NCBI RefSeq assembly: GCF_942548115.1 | Contig: NZ_OW824151.1 | Location: 2,604,001 to 2,668,000 of the forward strand | Direction: 5' to 3' | Source of the DNA: Aeromicrobium sp. Leaf245 | GTDB taxonomy: Bacteria > Actinomycetota > Actinomycetes > Propionibacteriales > Nocardioidaceae | Length of the DNA stretch: 64,000 nucleotides | In this document: positions 57,473 to 64,000 of the stretch, piece after piece | How positions within the stretch are numbered: position 1 is the stretch's first letter | Layout: the number at the start of each line of letters is the position of its first letter | Notes under the pieces: generated by a model | What the model saw: only the letters and a program-made list of their open reading frames with translations | Database searches by the model: none | Told to the model about the DNA's origin: nothing | Translations under genes and position numbers: made by a program

Positions 57473-58432
57473 TCAGCGGACGACGTCGAGCAGCACGTCG
57501 GCCGCGGCGAACGGGTCCTGGTCGCCGGCCAGCACGGCCGCGGCGAGGTCGTCGAGGCGCTCGTCTGCGCCGACGTGCCCGAACCGCTCTCGCAGCTCGT
57601 GCAGGGCGACCGCCTCGATCTCACGGCGCGTGCGGGCGAGCCGGCGTCGGCGCAGCCCGCCCGAGGACTCCTGGTGCTCGCGGTGCCGCTCGATCTCGGC
57701 CACGACCTCGTCGATGCCCTCACCACGCGAGGCCACCGTCAGGGTGATGGGTGGCTTCCAGGCGCCCTCGGGACGCTCCGACATCGCGATGACCGAGCGC
57801 AGCTCGCGCCGGGTGGACTGCGCACCGTCCCGATCGGCCTTGTTGACCACGAAGATGTCACCGACCTCCAGGATCCCGGCCTTGGCCGCCTGGATGCCGT
57901 CGCCCATGCCGGGGGCGAGCAGCACCAGGGTGGTGTCGGCGAGCCCGGAGACCTCCACCTCCGACTGTCCGACCCCCACGGTCTCGACCAGCACGACGTC
58001 GCAGCCGGCGGCGTCGAGCACGCGCAACGCGTGCGGCGCCGCCCACGACAGGCCGCCGAGGTGACCACGGCTGGCCATGGAGCGGATGTAGACGCCGCTG
58101 TCGGTGGCGTGCTCGCCCATGCGGATGCGATCACCCAGCAGCGCTCCACCGGAGAACGGGGACGTCGGGTCGACCGCGAGGACACCCACGCGCTTGCCCT
58201 GGGCACGCAGAGCCCCGACCAGGGCTGCGGTCGAGGTCGACTTGCCCACACCGGGCGACCCGGTCAGGCCCACCACGTGGGCGCGGCCCACGAGTGGGGC
58301 GAGCGCCGCACTGACCTCGCGCAGCGCGGGCGACTCGTCCTCGACGAGCGAGATCAGACGCGCGACCGCCCGCGGCTGCCCCTCCTGGAGCCGCGCGACG
58401 AGGTCGGCGACGTCGGGAGTGGGGGCAGGCAC
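57473..58432 (-). CDS. meaB: Methylmalonyl-CoA mutase-associated GTPase MeaB
   Basis: G3E GTPase (319 aa) that loads and protects cobalamin in methylmalonyl-CoA or ethylmalonyl-CoA mutase. P-loop VGLTGSPGVGKST (near 60), Switch and DxxG-like VLVETVGVGQSEVE, and NKAD in VVNKADRDG. GTG 58432 has a weak ribosome-binding site and starts VPAPTPDVADLVARLQ. It sits 32 nt after the thiolase stop, in the same direction. The mutase itself lies outside the window. Confidence 0.94.
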   Translation of the reverse strand: MPAPTPDVADLVARLQEGQPRAVARLISLVEDESPALREVSAALAPLVGRAHVVGLTGSPGVGKSTSTAALVGALRAQGKRVGVLAVDPTSPFSGGALLGDRIRMGEHATDSGVYIRSMASRGHLGGLSWAAPHALRVLDAAGCDVVLVETVGVGQSEVEVSGLADTTLVLLAPGMGDGIQAAKAGILEVGDIFVVNKADRDGAQSTRRELRSVIAMSERPEGAWKPPITLTVASRGEGIDEVVAEIERHREHQESSGGLRRRRLARTRREIEAVALHELRERFGHVGADERLDDLAAAVLAGDQDPFAAADVLLDVVR

Positions 58433-58463
58433 GGGCGGTCGGTTGCGCTGGTGAGGGTGACCG

Positions 58464-59654
58464 TCAGGCGGACGGCACGGTGATGAGCAGGGCGTCGCCC
58501 TGGCCGCCGCCACCACAGAGCGCGGCAGCGCCGAGCCCACCGCCGCGTCGCTTCAGCTCGAGCGCGAGGTGCAGCACGATGCGCGCGCCGCTCATCCCGA
58601 TCGGGTGCCCGAGGGCGATCGCACCGCCGTTGACGTTGACGATGTCCTCGGAGATGCCGAGCTTGCGGGCCGACTGGATGCCGACGGCCGCGAAGGCCTC
58701 GTTCAGCTCGACGAGGTCGAGGTCGGCCGCGGTCCTGCCCTGCTTCGCGAGCGCCTTCTCGATGGCGTTGGCCGGCTGCTCCTGGAGCGTGGAGTCGGGG
58801 CCGGACACGTTGCCGTGCGCGCCGATCTCGGCGATCCAGGTGAGGCCGAGCTCCTCGGCCTTGGCCTTGCTCATGACCACCACGGCGGCGGCGCCGTCGG
58901 AGATCTGGCTGGCGGTGCCGGCGGTGATGGTCCCCTCCTTGTCGAAGGCGGGGCGCAGTCGGCCGAGGGACTCGGCCGTGGTGTCGCCCCGCACGCCCTC
59001 GTCGGCCGAGACGACGACCGGGTCGCCCTTGCGCTGCGGGATCTCGACGGGGACGATCTCCTCGTCGAAGACACCGTTCTTCTGCGCCGTGGCCGCGAGC
59101 TGGTGCGAGCGGGCTCCGAACGCGTCCTGCTCCTCGCGGGTCAGTGCATCGACGTCGGCGTTGCGCTGCTCGGTGAGCGAGCCCATGGCCTGGTCGGTCA
59201 GCGCGTCCCACAGGCCGTCGTACTCCATGTGGTCGAGCATCGTGGCCTTGCCGTACTTGGTTCCCTCGCGCGAGCCCGTGAGCAGGTGCGGCGCCTGGGT
59301 CATCGACTCCTGACCGCCGGCCACGACCACGTCGTACTCACCGGCGCGGATCAGCTGGTCGGCGAGCGCGATGGCGTTGATGCCCGACAGACAGACCTTG
59401 TTGATCGTCAGGGCCGGCACGTCGAGCGGGATGCCGCCCTTGAAGGCAGCCTGCCGCGCGGGGACCTGGCCGGCTCCGGCGCCGAGCACCTGGCCCATGA
59501 TCACGTAGTCGACCTGGTCGCCGGAGATCCCGGCCTTCTCGAGCGCGCCCTTGATGGCGAGGCCACCGAGGTCGGATCCGGACAGCGTCTTGAGGCCGCC
59601 GAGCAGACGGCCGATCGGCGTGCGGGCGCCGGCGACGATCACGGACTGGGTCAT
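58464..59654 (-). CDS. Acetyl-CoA C-acetyltransferase (thiolase)
   Basis: Thiolase (396 aa) condensing two acetyl-CoA to acetoacetyl-CoA, or cleaving it. Active-site cysteine in [12 protein letters not shown] (near 90), acyl-loop NEAFAAV, His in [15 protein letters not shown] and the second Cys in [15 protein letters not shown] 59654 with GGGAGC upstream; an in-frame ATG at 59672 is less likely. Feeds the acetyl-CoA assimilation genes ccr and mce close by. Confidence 0.93.
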   Translation of the reverse strand: MTQSVIVAGARTPIGRLLGGLKTLSGSDLGGLAIKGALEKAGISGDQVDYVIMGQVLGAGAGQVPARQAAFKGGIPLDVPALTINKVCLSGINAIALADQLIRAGEYDVVVAGGQESMTQAPHLLTGSREGTKYGKATMLDHMEYDGLWDALTDQAMGSLTEQRNADVDALTREEQDAFGARSHQLAATAQKNGVFDEEIVPVEIPQRKGDPVVVSADEGVRGDTTAESLGRLRPAFDKEGTITAGTASQISDGAAAVVVMSKAKAEELGLTWIAEIGAHGNVSGPDSTLQEQPANAIEKALAKQGRTAADLDLVELNEAFAAVGIQSARKLGISEDIVNVNGGAIALGHPIGMSGARIVLHLALELKRRGGGLGAAALCGGGGQGDALLITVPSA

Positions 59655-59737
59655 GGGGTTGCTCCCTTGCATGGACACAGGTGGTGGGGTGCCCGTCACT
59701 GTACTCGCGGGTCACTTCGCCCAGGAGCGGATGTGGG

Positions 59738-59917
59738 TCACGTCACCCGGGGCCGCGCCCAGGTGAAGAACAGCACGCCCAGCACCACCAGCACCGCGAG
59801 GGCCAGGCCGGCCTCGAGGGGCCCGACCTGGCGCTGCAGCCCCGCACCGGCGAGCGCCGTCGGGAGGAGCAGGACCACCAGGGCAGCCAGCAGGATCCCC
59901 CAGCGGCGCGCCGTCAC
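59738..59917 (-). CDS. Small two-helix membrane protein
   Basis: A 59-aa product from GTG 59917, VTARRWGILLAALVVLLLP then a second hydrophobic helix (about 35-53) and TWARPRVT. It overlaps the preceding secreted-protein stop by 4 bp (GTGA), so it is probably co-translated with that gene. Unknown family. Confidence 0.55.
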   Translation of the reverse strand: MTARRWGILLAALVVLLLPTALAGAGLQRQVGPLEAGLALAVLVVLGVLFFTWARPRVT

Positions 59918-60666
59918 GAGACCCCCGAGGTCGACCAGGCGTAGGTGCCGTTGGCGTAGGACCGGATGACGTTGGTCGGATAGGTGGTCTGGACGCAGCC
60001 GTACTTGAGCACGCAGTTCTCGAAGCGCCCCTGCCGGTAGTGGTAGAACGCGCTGCGCGGGTGGCCGTCGTTCGCTCCTGCGTCGTAGAAGTACCGGTTG
60101 GACGCCACCTGGCCGCGCCAGTACTGGAACGCGTCGGCCTCGGAGACGAAGAAGCCGTTGCTGCCACCGGCGTGGATGTGCTGGGTCGACCTGGTCCAGC
60201 ACCAGCGGGTCCACGTGTTGTAGCGGTAGGCCGTCTTGCCCGTGTACGTCGTCGCGCGGTTCGAGATCGTCACCTTGCGACACCCCGAGCCGGTGCTCGA
60301 CCCGCCCTTGCCCGACCCCTTGACGGCCGACGGGCCGTCGGGGGCCGTCGCTCGGCTCGCCGTGGCGGTGATCGGGGTGGTGACGGTGGAGATCGGGGTG
60401 CCGTCGAGCGCCGAGAGCTCGTCGACGACGTAGTCACCCTCGGCGGTGTCGACGACCCAGAGGTCACGCGGCACCGGACCGGGGTCCTCGGAGGCCGACG
60501 CGGCGACCGGTGCCGACGCCATCCCCGCCACGCCCAGGATCGTTGCCGTCACCATGGCGATCGCACCCCTGGCCCTCGCGATCGACCCCGACCCCGCCAT
60601 CGACCCCGTCCTCGTCATCGACCCCGTCATCGAGCTCGCCCTCGTGACCGACCCTGCTCGCCTCAT
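59914..60666 (-). CDS. Secreted cysteine-containing protein of unknown family
   Basis: A 250-aa product. After a basic, repeat-rich N-terminus (SSMTGSMTRTGSMAGSG from an imperfect tandem DNA repeat) comes a hydrophobic signal segment (about 38-57, IAMVTATILGVAGMASAPVA). The mature part carries several cysteines (SGCRK, RWCWTR, ENCVLKYGC) and aromatic-rich motifs (YRYNTWTRWCW, AFYHYRQGRFENC) consistent with a disulfide-stabilised domain. No known family. ATG 60666 has GAGGGGG upstream, but internal ATGs nearer the signal peptide (such as the TMTR or IAM region) could be the true start. Confidence 0.6.
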   Translation of the reverse strand: MRRAGSVTRASSMTGSMTRTGSMAGSGSIARARGAIAMVTATILGVAGMASAPVAASASEDPGPVPRDLWVVDTAEGDYVVDELSALDGTPISTVTTPITATASRATAPDGPSAVKGSGKGGSSTGSGCRKVTISNRATTYTGKTAYRYNTWTRWCWTRSTQHIHAGGSNGFFVSEADAFQYWRGQVASNRYFYDAGANDGHPRSAFYHYRQGRFENCVLKYGCVQTTYPTNVIRSYANGTYAWSTSGVS

Positions 60667-60748
60667 GTCGTCCCCCTCGTCGGCCGCCGCCGTCTCGTGT
60701 CGCGTGGGACGAGACTCTCGGGAGCGCCGCGGCGCCGACCACCCTTCC

Positions 60749-61075
60749 TCAGACTTCGTGCGGGAGGTGTTGACGAGGAGCGCTGCCACCGGGTAGTGCG
60801 CCGCGAGCCACCGGCCCGCGCTCGGCGACACCACCGAGCTCCTCGGCGGCCGCCAGGATGAGCCGCGCGATCGGCACGGCCCGACGTCCCTCCTCGGTGA
60901 GGCGCACCCCGGCGCCCTCGCGCCGGACGAGGCGGACACCGCACTCGCGCTCCAGGGCCTGCAGGTGAGCACTCACGGCCGGCGCCGAGAACCGCAGGAC
61001 CCGGGCGGCGTCGGTGATCGAGCCGCTGCGCTCGACCATCACCAGGGCGCGCAGCATCCGTAGATCGAGATGCAC
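60749..61075 (-). CDS. Stand-alone LysR-type HTH protein (copy A)
   Basis: A 108-aa protein VHLDLRMLRALVMVERSGSI consisting only of the LysR N-terminal winged HTH (residues about 1-65, with FSAPAVSAHLQALERECGVRL) and a short helical tail. The normal effector-binding domain (about 200 aa) is missing and no remnant of it follows. GTG 61075 follows GGGGGGAG; the longer TTG start at 61168 would overlap copy B. It is about two-thirds identical to copy B. Confidence 0.7.
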   Translation of the reverse strand: MHLDLRMLRALVMVERSGSITDAARVLRFSAPAVSAHLQALERECGVRLVRREGAGVRLTEEGRRAVPIARLILAAAEELGGVAERGPVARGALPGGSAPRQHLPHEV

Positions 61076-61164
61076 CCGGACCAGCTCCCCCCGCAGGCGC
61101 GACGTACGTGCCCGACGCTCGACGACGCGTCTGCCGACAGCCTCGCGGCGTGGGAGTGGACCGA

Positions 61165-61503
61165 TCAACGAACCTCACGATCTCTGTGGTTGCTCTTGAT
61201 CGACGACGGTCCAGGCGGTATGACACCGCTGCGGCTCGGGCTCGCGCGCCGACCGAGCCGCTCCAGCTCGACGGCCGCGGCGAGCATGAGGCGGGCGATC
61301 GGCACCGCCCTGCGCCCCTCCTCCGTGAGTGCCGTGCCGGCCCCCGTGCGCTCGACCAGACGCACCCCGCACTCCCTCTCGAGCGCACGCAGGTGCTCGC
61401 TGACCGCGGCGGGCGAGAAGGCCAGGCCGTCCGCCGCGCGGGTGATGGAGCCGCTGGCCTCGACCATCACCAGGGCACGCAACATCCGCAGCTCGATGTG
61501 CAC
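61165..61503 (-). CDS. Stand-alone LysR-type HTH protein (copy B)
   Basis: A 112-aa paralogue of the gene at 60749-61075: VHIELRMLRALVMVEASGSI, FSPAAVSEHLRALERECGVRL and EEGRRAVPIARLMLAAAVEL are shared. Only the HTH portion of LysR is present. GTG 61503 follows GGAGG. It is divergent from mce, with an inverted repeat GGGTAGGGGA/TCCCCTACCC between them. Confidence 0.7.
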   Translation of the reverse strand: MHIELRMLRALVMVEASGSITRAADGLAFSPAAVSEHLRALERECGVRLVERTGAGTALTEEGRRAVPIARLMLAAAVELERLGRRASPSRSGVIPPGPSSIKSNHRDREVR

Positions 61504-61515
61504 GTGACCTCCGAC

Positions 61516-61585
61516 GGGTAGGGGAAATCGACCATACGTGCGGTCTCCGACGGGCCTCGGCGGGCGACACGGACCTCCCCTACCC
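61516..61585. promoter_or_regulatory. Divergent mce/LysR-HTH control region with 10-bp inverted repeat
   Basis: GGGTAGGGGA (61516-61525) and TCCCCTACCC (61576-61585) are exact inverse copies 50 bp apart, one close to each start codon. TACCCT (61581-61586) fits TAnnnT and sits 7 nt before the mce ATG, pointing to a leaderless mce transcript. Confidence 0.45.
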
Positions 61586-61593
61586 TGCTTCTC

Positions 61594-62070
61594 ATGACCA
61601 CCTCGACCCCTCCGTCGGACGCCCCCGCCGACGCCACCGTCCCCGAGCACCTCCTCGTCGCCATCGACCACGTCGGCATCGCCGTGCCCGACCTCGACGA
61701 CGCCCTCGCCTTCTACTCCTCCGTCTTCGGGCTCCGGTCCGTGCACGAGGAGGTCAACGAGGAGCAGGGTGTCCGCGAGGCGATGCTCGCCGTCGGCGAC
61801 TCCGGCTCCTGCATCCAGCTGCTGGCCCCGCTCAACGACAGCTCCACGATCGCGAAGTTCCTGGACCGCAACGGCCAGGGGATCCAGCAGCTCGCCTACC
61901 GCGTGCTCGACATCGACGCGGTCTCGGCGATCCTGCGCGAGCGCGGCGTCCGGCTGCTCTACGACCAGCCGAAGCGCGGCACGTCCGACAGCCGGGTGAA
62001 CTTCGTGCACCCCAAGGACGCCGGCGGCGTGCTCGTCGAGCTGGTCGAGCCGTCCTCGACGTCGCACTGA
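61594..62070 (+). CDS. mce: Methylmalonyl-CoA epimerase
   Basis: VOC-fold enzyme interconverting (2S)- and (2R)-methylmalonyl-CoA. The 158 aa show IDHVGIAVPDLDDALAFY, metal ligands in DHVGIA, QLLAPL and VLVELVE, and IQQLAYRVLDIDAV. ATG 61594 has no ribosome-binding site and may be leaderless. It links ccr (producing ethylmalonyl-CoA) to methylmalonyl-CoA mutase and MeaB. Confidence 0.93.
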   Translation: MTTSTPPSDAPADATVPEHLLVAIDHVGIAVPDLDDALAFYSSVFGLRSVHEEVNEEQGVREAMLAVGDSGSCIQLLAPLNDSSTIAKFLDRNGQGIQQLAYRVLDIDAVSAILRERGVRLLYDQPKRGTSDSRVNFVHPKDAGGVLVELVEPSSTSH

Positions 62071-62206
62071 GCCCGAGGCCCGCGTCTCGGGCGTGACCCG
62101 ACCCACACTCCCGAGCCGGGACGCAGAACGCTACGGATCGGTAACATCGCCGAAACCCCGACCCAGCGCCGGACCGAGCGCCGGAACACCCCACCTTGGA
62201 GGCCCC

Positions 62207-63547
62207 GTGCAGCACATCCTCGATGCGATCCTCGCCGGAGACACGGCGAGCGAGGACTTCGCCCACCTGGACATCCCCGACCACTACCGCGCCGCCACCG
62301 TCCACAAGGACGAGGTCGACATGTTCGAGGGCGTCGCCAGCCGCGACAAGGACCCGCGCAAGTCGATCCACGTCGAGGACGTCGCGCTCCCCGAGCTGGG
62401 TCCGGGCGAGGCCCTCGTGGCCGTCATGGCGAGCGCCATCAACTACAACACCGTCTGGACGTCGATCTTCGAGCCCGTCTCCACGTTCGGCTTCCTCGAG
62501 CGCTACGGCCGACTCTCCCCGCTCACCAAGCGCCACGACCTGCCGTACCACGTGGTCGGCTCCGACCTCGCCGGAGTCGTGCTGCGCACGGGCCCGGGCG
62601 TCACCCAGTGGAAGCCGGGTGCGGAGGTCGTCGCACACTGCCTCTCCGTGGAGCTCGAGGACCCCGCCGGCCACGACGACACGATGATGGATCCCCAGCA
62701 GCGCATCTGGGGCTTCGAGACCAACTTCGGCGGACTGGCCCACATCGCCCTGGTCAAGTCCAACCAGCTGCTGCCCAAGCCCGACCACCTCACGTGGGAG
62801 GAGGCCGCCTCGCCCGGACTGGTCAACGCGACCGCGTACCGCCAGCTGGTCTCCAAGAACGGCGGCAACATGAAGCAGGGCGACAACGTGCTGATCTGGG
62901 GCGCCTCCGGCGGCCTCGGCGGCTTCGCCACGCAGTACGCCCTGAACGGTGGCGCCAACCCGATCTGCGTGGTCTCCAACGAGGAGAAGGCCAAGATCGT
63001 CCGGAGCATGGGCGCCGAGCACGTCATCAACCGGTCCGAGGAGAACTGGAAGTTCTGGAACGAGGAGGGCACCCAGCAGAACCCGAAGGAGTGGCAGCGC
63101 CTCGGCAAGAAGATCCGCGAGCTCACCGGTGGCGAGGACATCGACATCGTCTTCGAGCACCCGGGTCGTGAGACCTTCGGCGCCTCGGTCTACGTCACCC
63201 GCAAGGGCGGCACCATCACCACCTGCGCGTCGACCACCGGCTTCATGCACGAGTACGACAACCGCTACCTGTGGATGAACCTGAAGCGGATCGTCTCGAG
63301 CCACTTCGCCAACTACCGCGAGGCGTACGAGGCCAACCGGCTCATCGCCCAGGGCAAGATCCACCCCACGGTCTCGCGCACGTACACGCTCGAGGACGTG
63401 GGCCAGGCCTCGCTCGACGTCCACCACAACCTCCACCAGGGCAAGGTCGGCGTGCTCACCCTCGCCCCCGAGGAGGGGCTGGGCGTCCGCGACGAGGAGT
63501 TCCGCGCCAAGCACCTCGACGCCATCAACCGGTTCCGCGGCATCTGA
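62207..63547 (+). CDS. ccrA: Crotonyl-CoA carboxylase/reductase
   Basis: NADPH-dependent reductive carboxylase forming ethylmalonyl-CoA from crotonyl-CoA and CO2, the key step of the ethylmalonyl-CoA pathway and a source of extender units. The 446 aa are the usual length. MDR fold with VVGSDLAGVVLRTGPGV, the CCR-typical insertion EDPAGHDDTMMDPQQRIWGFETN, nucleotide loop IWGASGGLGGFATQYAL and EHPGRETFGASV. GTG 62207 follows GGAGG. Confidence 0.95.
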   Translation: MQHILDAILAGDTASEDFAHLDIPDHYRAATVHKDEVDMFEGVASRDKDPRKSIHVEDVALPELGPGEALVAVMASAINYNTVWTSIFEPVSTFGFLERYGRLSPLTKRHDLPYHVVGSDLAGVVLRTGPGVTQWKPGAEVVAHCLSVELEDPAGHDDTMMDPQQRIWGFETNFGGLAHIALVKSNQLLPKPDHLTWEEAASPGLVNATAYRQLVSKNGGNMKQGDNVLIWGASGGLGGFATQYALNGGANPICVVSNEEKAKIVRSMGAEHVINRSEENWKFWNEEGTQQNPKEWQRLGKKIRELTGGEDIDIVFEHPGRETFGASVYVTRKGGTITTCASTTGFMHEYDNRYLWMNLKRIVSSHFANYREAYEANRLIAQGKIHPTVSRTYTLEDVGQASLDVHHNLHQGKVGVLTLAPEEGLGVRDEEFRAKHLDAINRFRGI

Positions 63548-63575
63548 CGCAGGACCGACCAGCACCACCGCTCGA

Positions 63576-63610
63576 CCGAGGGGCCCGGACGATCCGTCCG
63601 GGTCCCTCGG
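63576..63610 (+). terminator. Terminator hairpin downstream of ccrA
   Basis: CCGAGGGGCCCGGACG (63576-63591) pairs with CGTCCGGGTCCCTCGG (63595-63610), a 16-bp stem with one G-U pair around a 3-nt loop, 29 bp after the ccrA stop. No T tract. A smaller hairpin, GCCGGACG-AG-CGTCCGGC, lies at 63673-63690. Confidence 0.7.
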
Positions 63611-63820
63611 CACGTCCGCGTCCTTGGCGTGCCGGTTCCTTCGGGGTCGGGCGCCGCCCGGGGCGTGGGGACGCCGGACGAGCGTCCGGCACGCGGTCGC
63701 GGCAGCGCGGGGGCGTCGGCCCACCTGGGTATGGTGGGTCCCACCGCGAGCGAAGTCGACGCGACGTCGTCCGATGCAGGCTCGCGCACCAGTCGATCCA
63801 GCCAGAGGGAGTACCGCGGC

Positions 63821-64000
63821 ATGTCCGAGGAGCAGTCCGGATTGTCCATCTTCGACGCGGCACGCAAGTCCGCCGAGGTCTCGTTCCCCTTGGCCCGGCG
63901 CGGCGGCTACGACAGCGACGCGGTCGACGCCTGGGCCCGCACCCAGTCCGCCGAGCTGCAGAAGGCCGCCGACGCGGTCCAGTCGCTGCAGGAGGAGAAC
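63821..64000 (+). CDS. DivIVA-domain protein, 3' end outside window
   Basis: First 60 codons visible from ATG 63821: MSEEQSGLSIFDAARKSAEV, then SFPLARRGGYDSDAVDAWAR and a coiled-coil start. SFPLARRGGYDxxxVDxW is the opening of DivIVA-type domains that mark poles and division sites in actinobacteria. AGAGGGAG lies upstream. Partial; size and C-terminal domains cannot be judged. Confidence 0.85.
   Translation, partial: MSEEQSGLSIFDAARKSAEVSFPLARRGGYDSDAVDAWARTQSAELQKAADAVQSLQEEN

Noticed and set aside
61076..61168. TTG 61168 start for the LysR-like copy A
   Set aside because: GTG 61075 aligns with the start of copy B and has its own ribosome-binding site; the 31-residue extension is not shared. 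TTGA overlap leaves a small chance.
63548..63820. Short frames and possible tRNA or ncRNA in the gap after ccrA
   Set aside because: Only the terminator hairpin and a second small hairpin (63673-63690) are visible. No cloverleaf or conserved gene was found.

Overview
The window is chromosomal DNA from a very GC-rich actinobacterium. NrtR-controlled NAD synthesis, a TCGAAC-N4-GTTCGA LexA box, imuA-imuB-dnaE2, GatCAB, NAD-dependent ligase, crotonyl-CoA carboxylase/reductase, an Eis-type acetyltransferase, a cutinase and a secreted Ig-like protein together suggest Nocardioidaceae or a close relative. That placement is inference. Genes are dense, many overlap by 4 bp (ATGA or GTGA), and several starts look leaderless. 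No rRNA, tRNA, prophage, insertion sequence or CRISPR array was seen.

Layout. 1-7031 holds branched-chain amino acid synthesis: ilvB-ilvN behind a leader peptide and attenuator, and ilvD followed by an unusual zinc-finger SDR. A tandem hairpin repeat and a secreted protein lie between them. 7089-9083 is a compact cassette: a PycTM-type (DUF5706) membrane protein flanked by two SatD-like proteins with C-terminal HTHs. It is the best candidate for an undescribed signalling or defence system. 9128-19531 carries an ATP-grasp enzyme, a hydrolase, a SanA-like protein, gatCAB, ppk2, a cutinase lipoprotein, a DUF1272 protein and ligA. 19532-20261 is a gene-free island of nested inverted repeats.

20262-24109 is a sulfur and tRNA-thiolation operon (cysteine desulfurase, mnmA, short MetE-like protein) with a divergent DUF3995 gene. 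24137-29657 is nrtR-nadA-nadB-nadC-nifS, with a palindrome between its -35 and -10. 29762-32187 holds Eis-like and YeeE/YedE genes. 32272-38015 is the SOS mutasome. 38080-43515 is an oligopeptide ABC importer. 43720-45467 is etfBA.

45669-49983 encodes two coiled-coil proteins that may be one protein split at an A7 run. 50103-57396 holds an enoyl-CoA hydratase, a GlgE-like pseudoenzyme, a NUDIX fusion, a lipoprotein with a membrane partner, a YbbN-like co-chaperone and a PH-domain operon. 57473-63547 groups acyl-CoA genes (meaB, thiolase, methylmalonyl-CoA epimerase, ccr) that fit acetyl-CoA and propionyl-CoA assimilation, with two tiny LysR-HTH genes and a secreted protein among them. A DivIVA-domain gene begins at 63821 and runs off the end.
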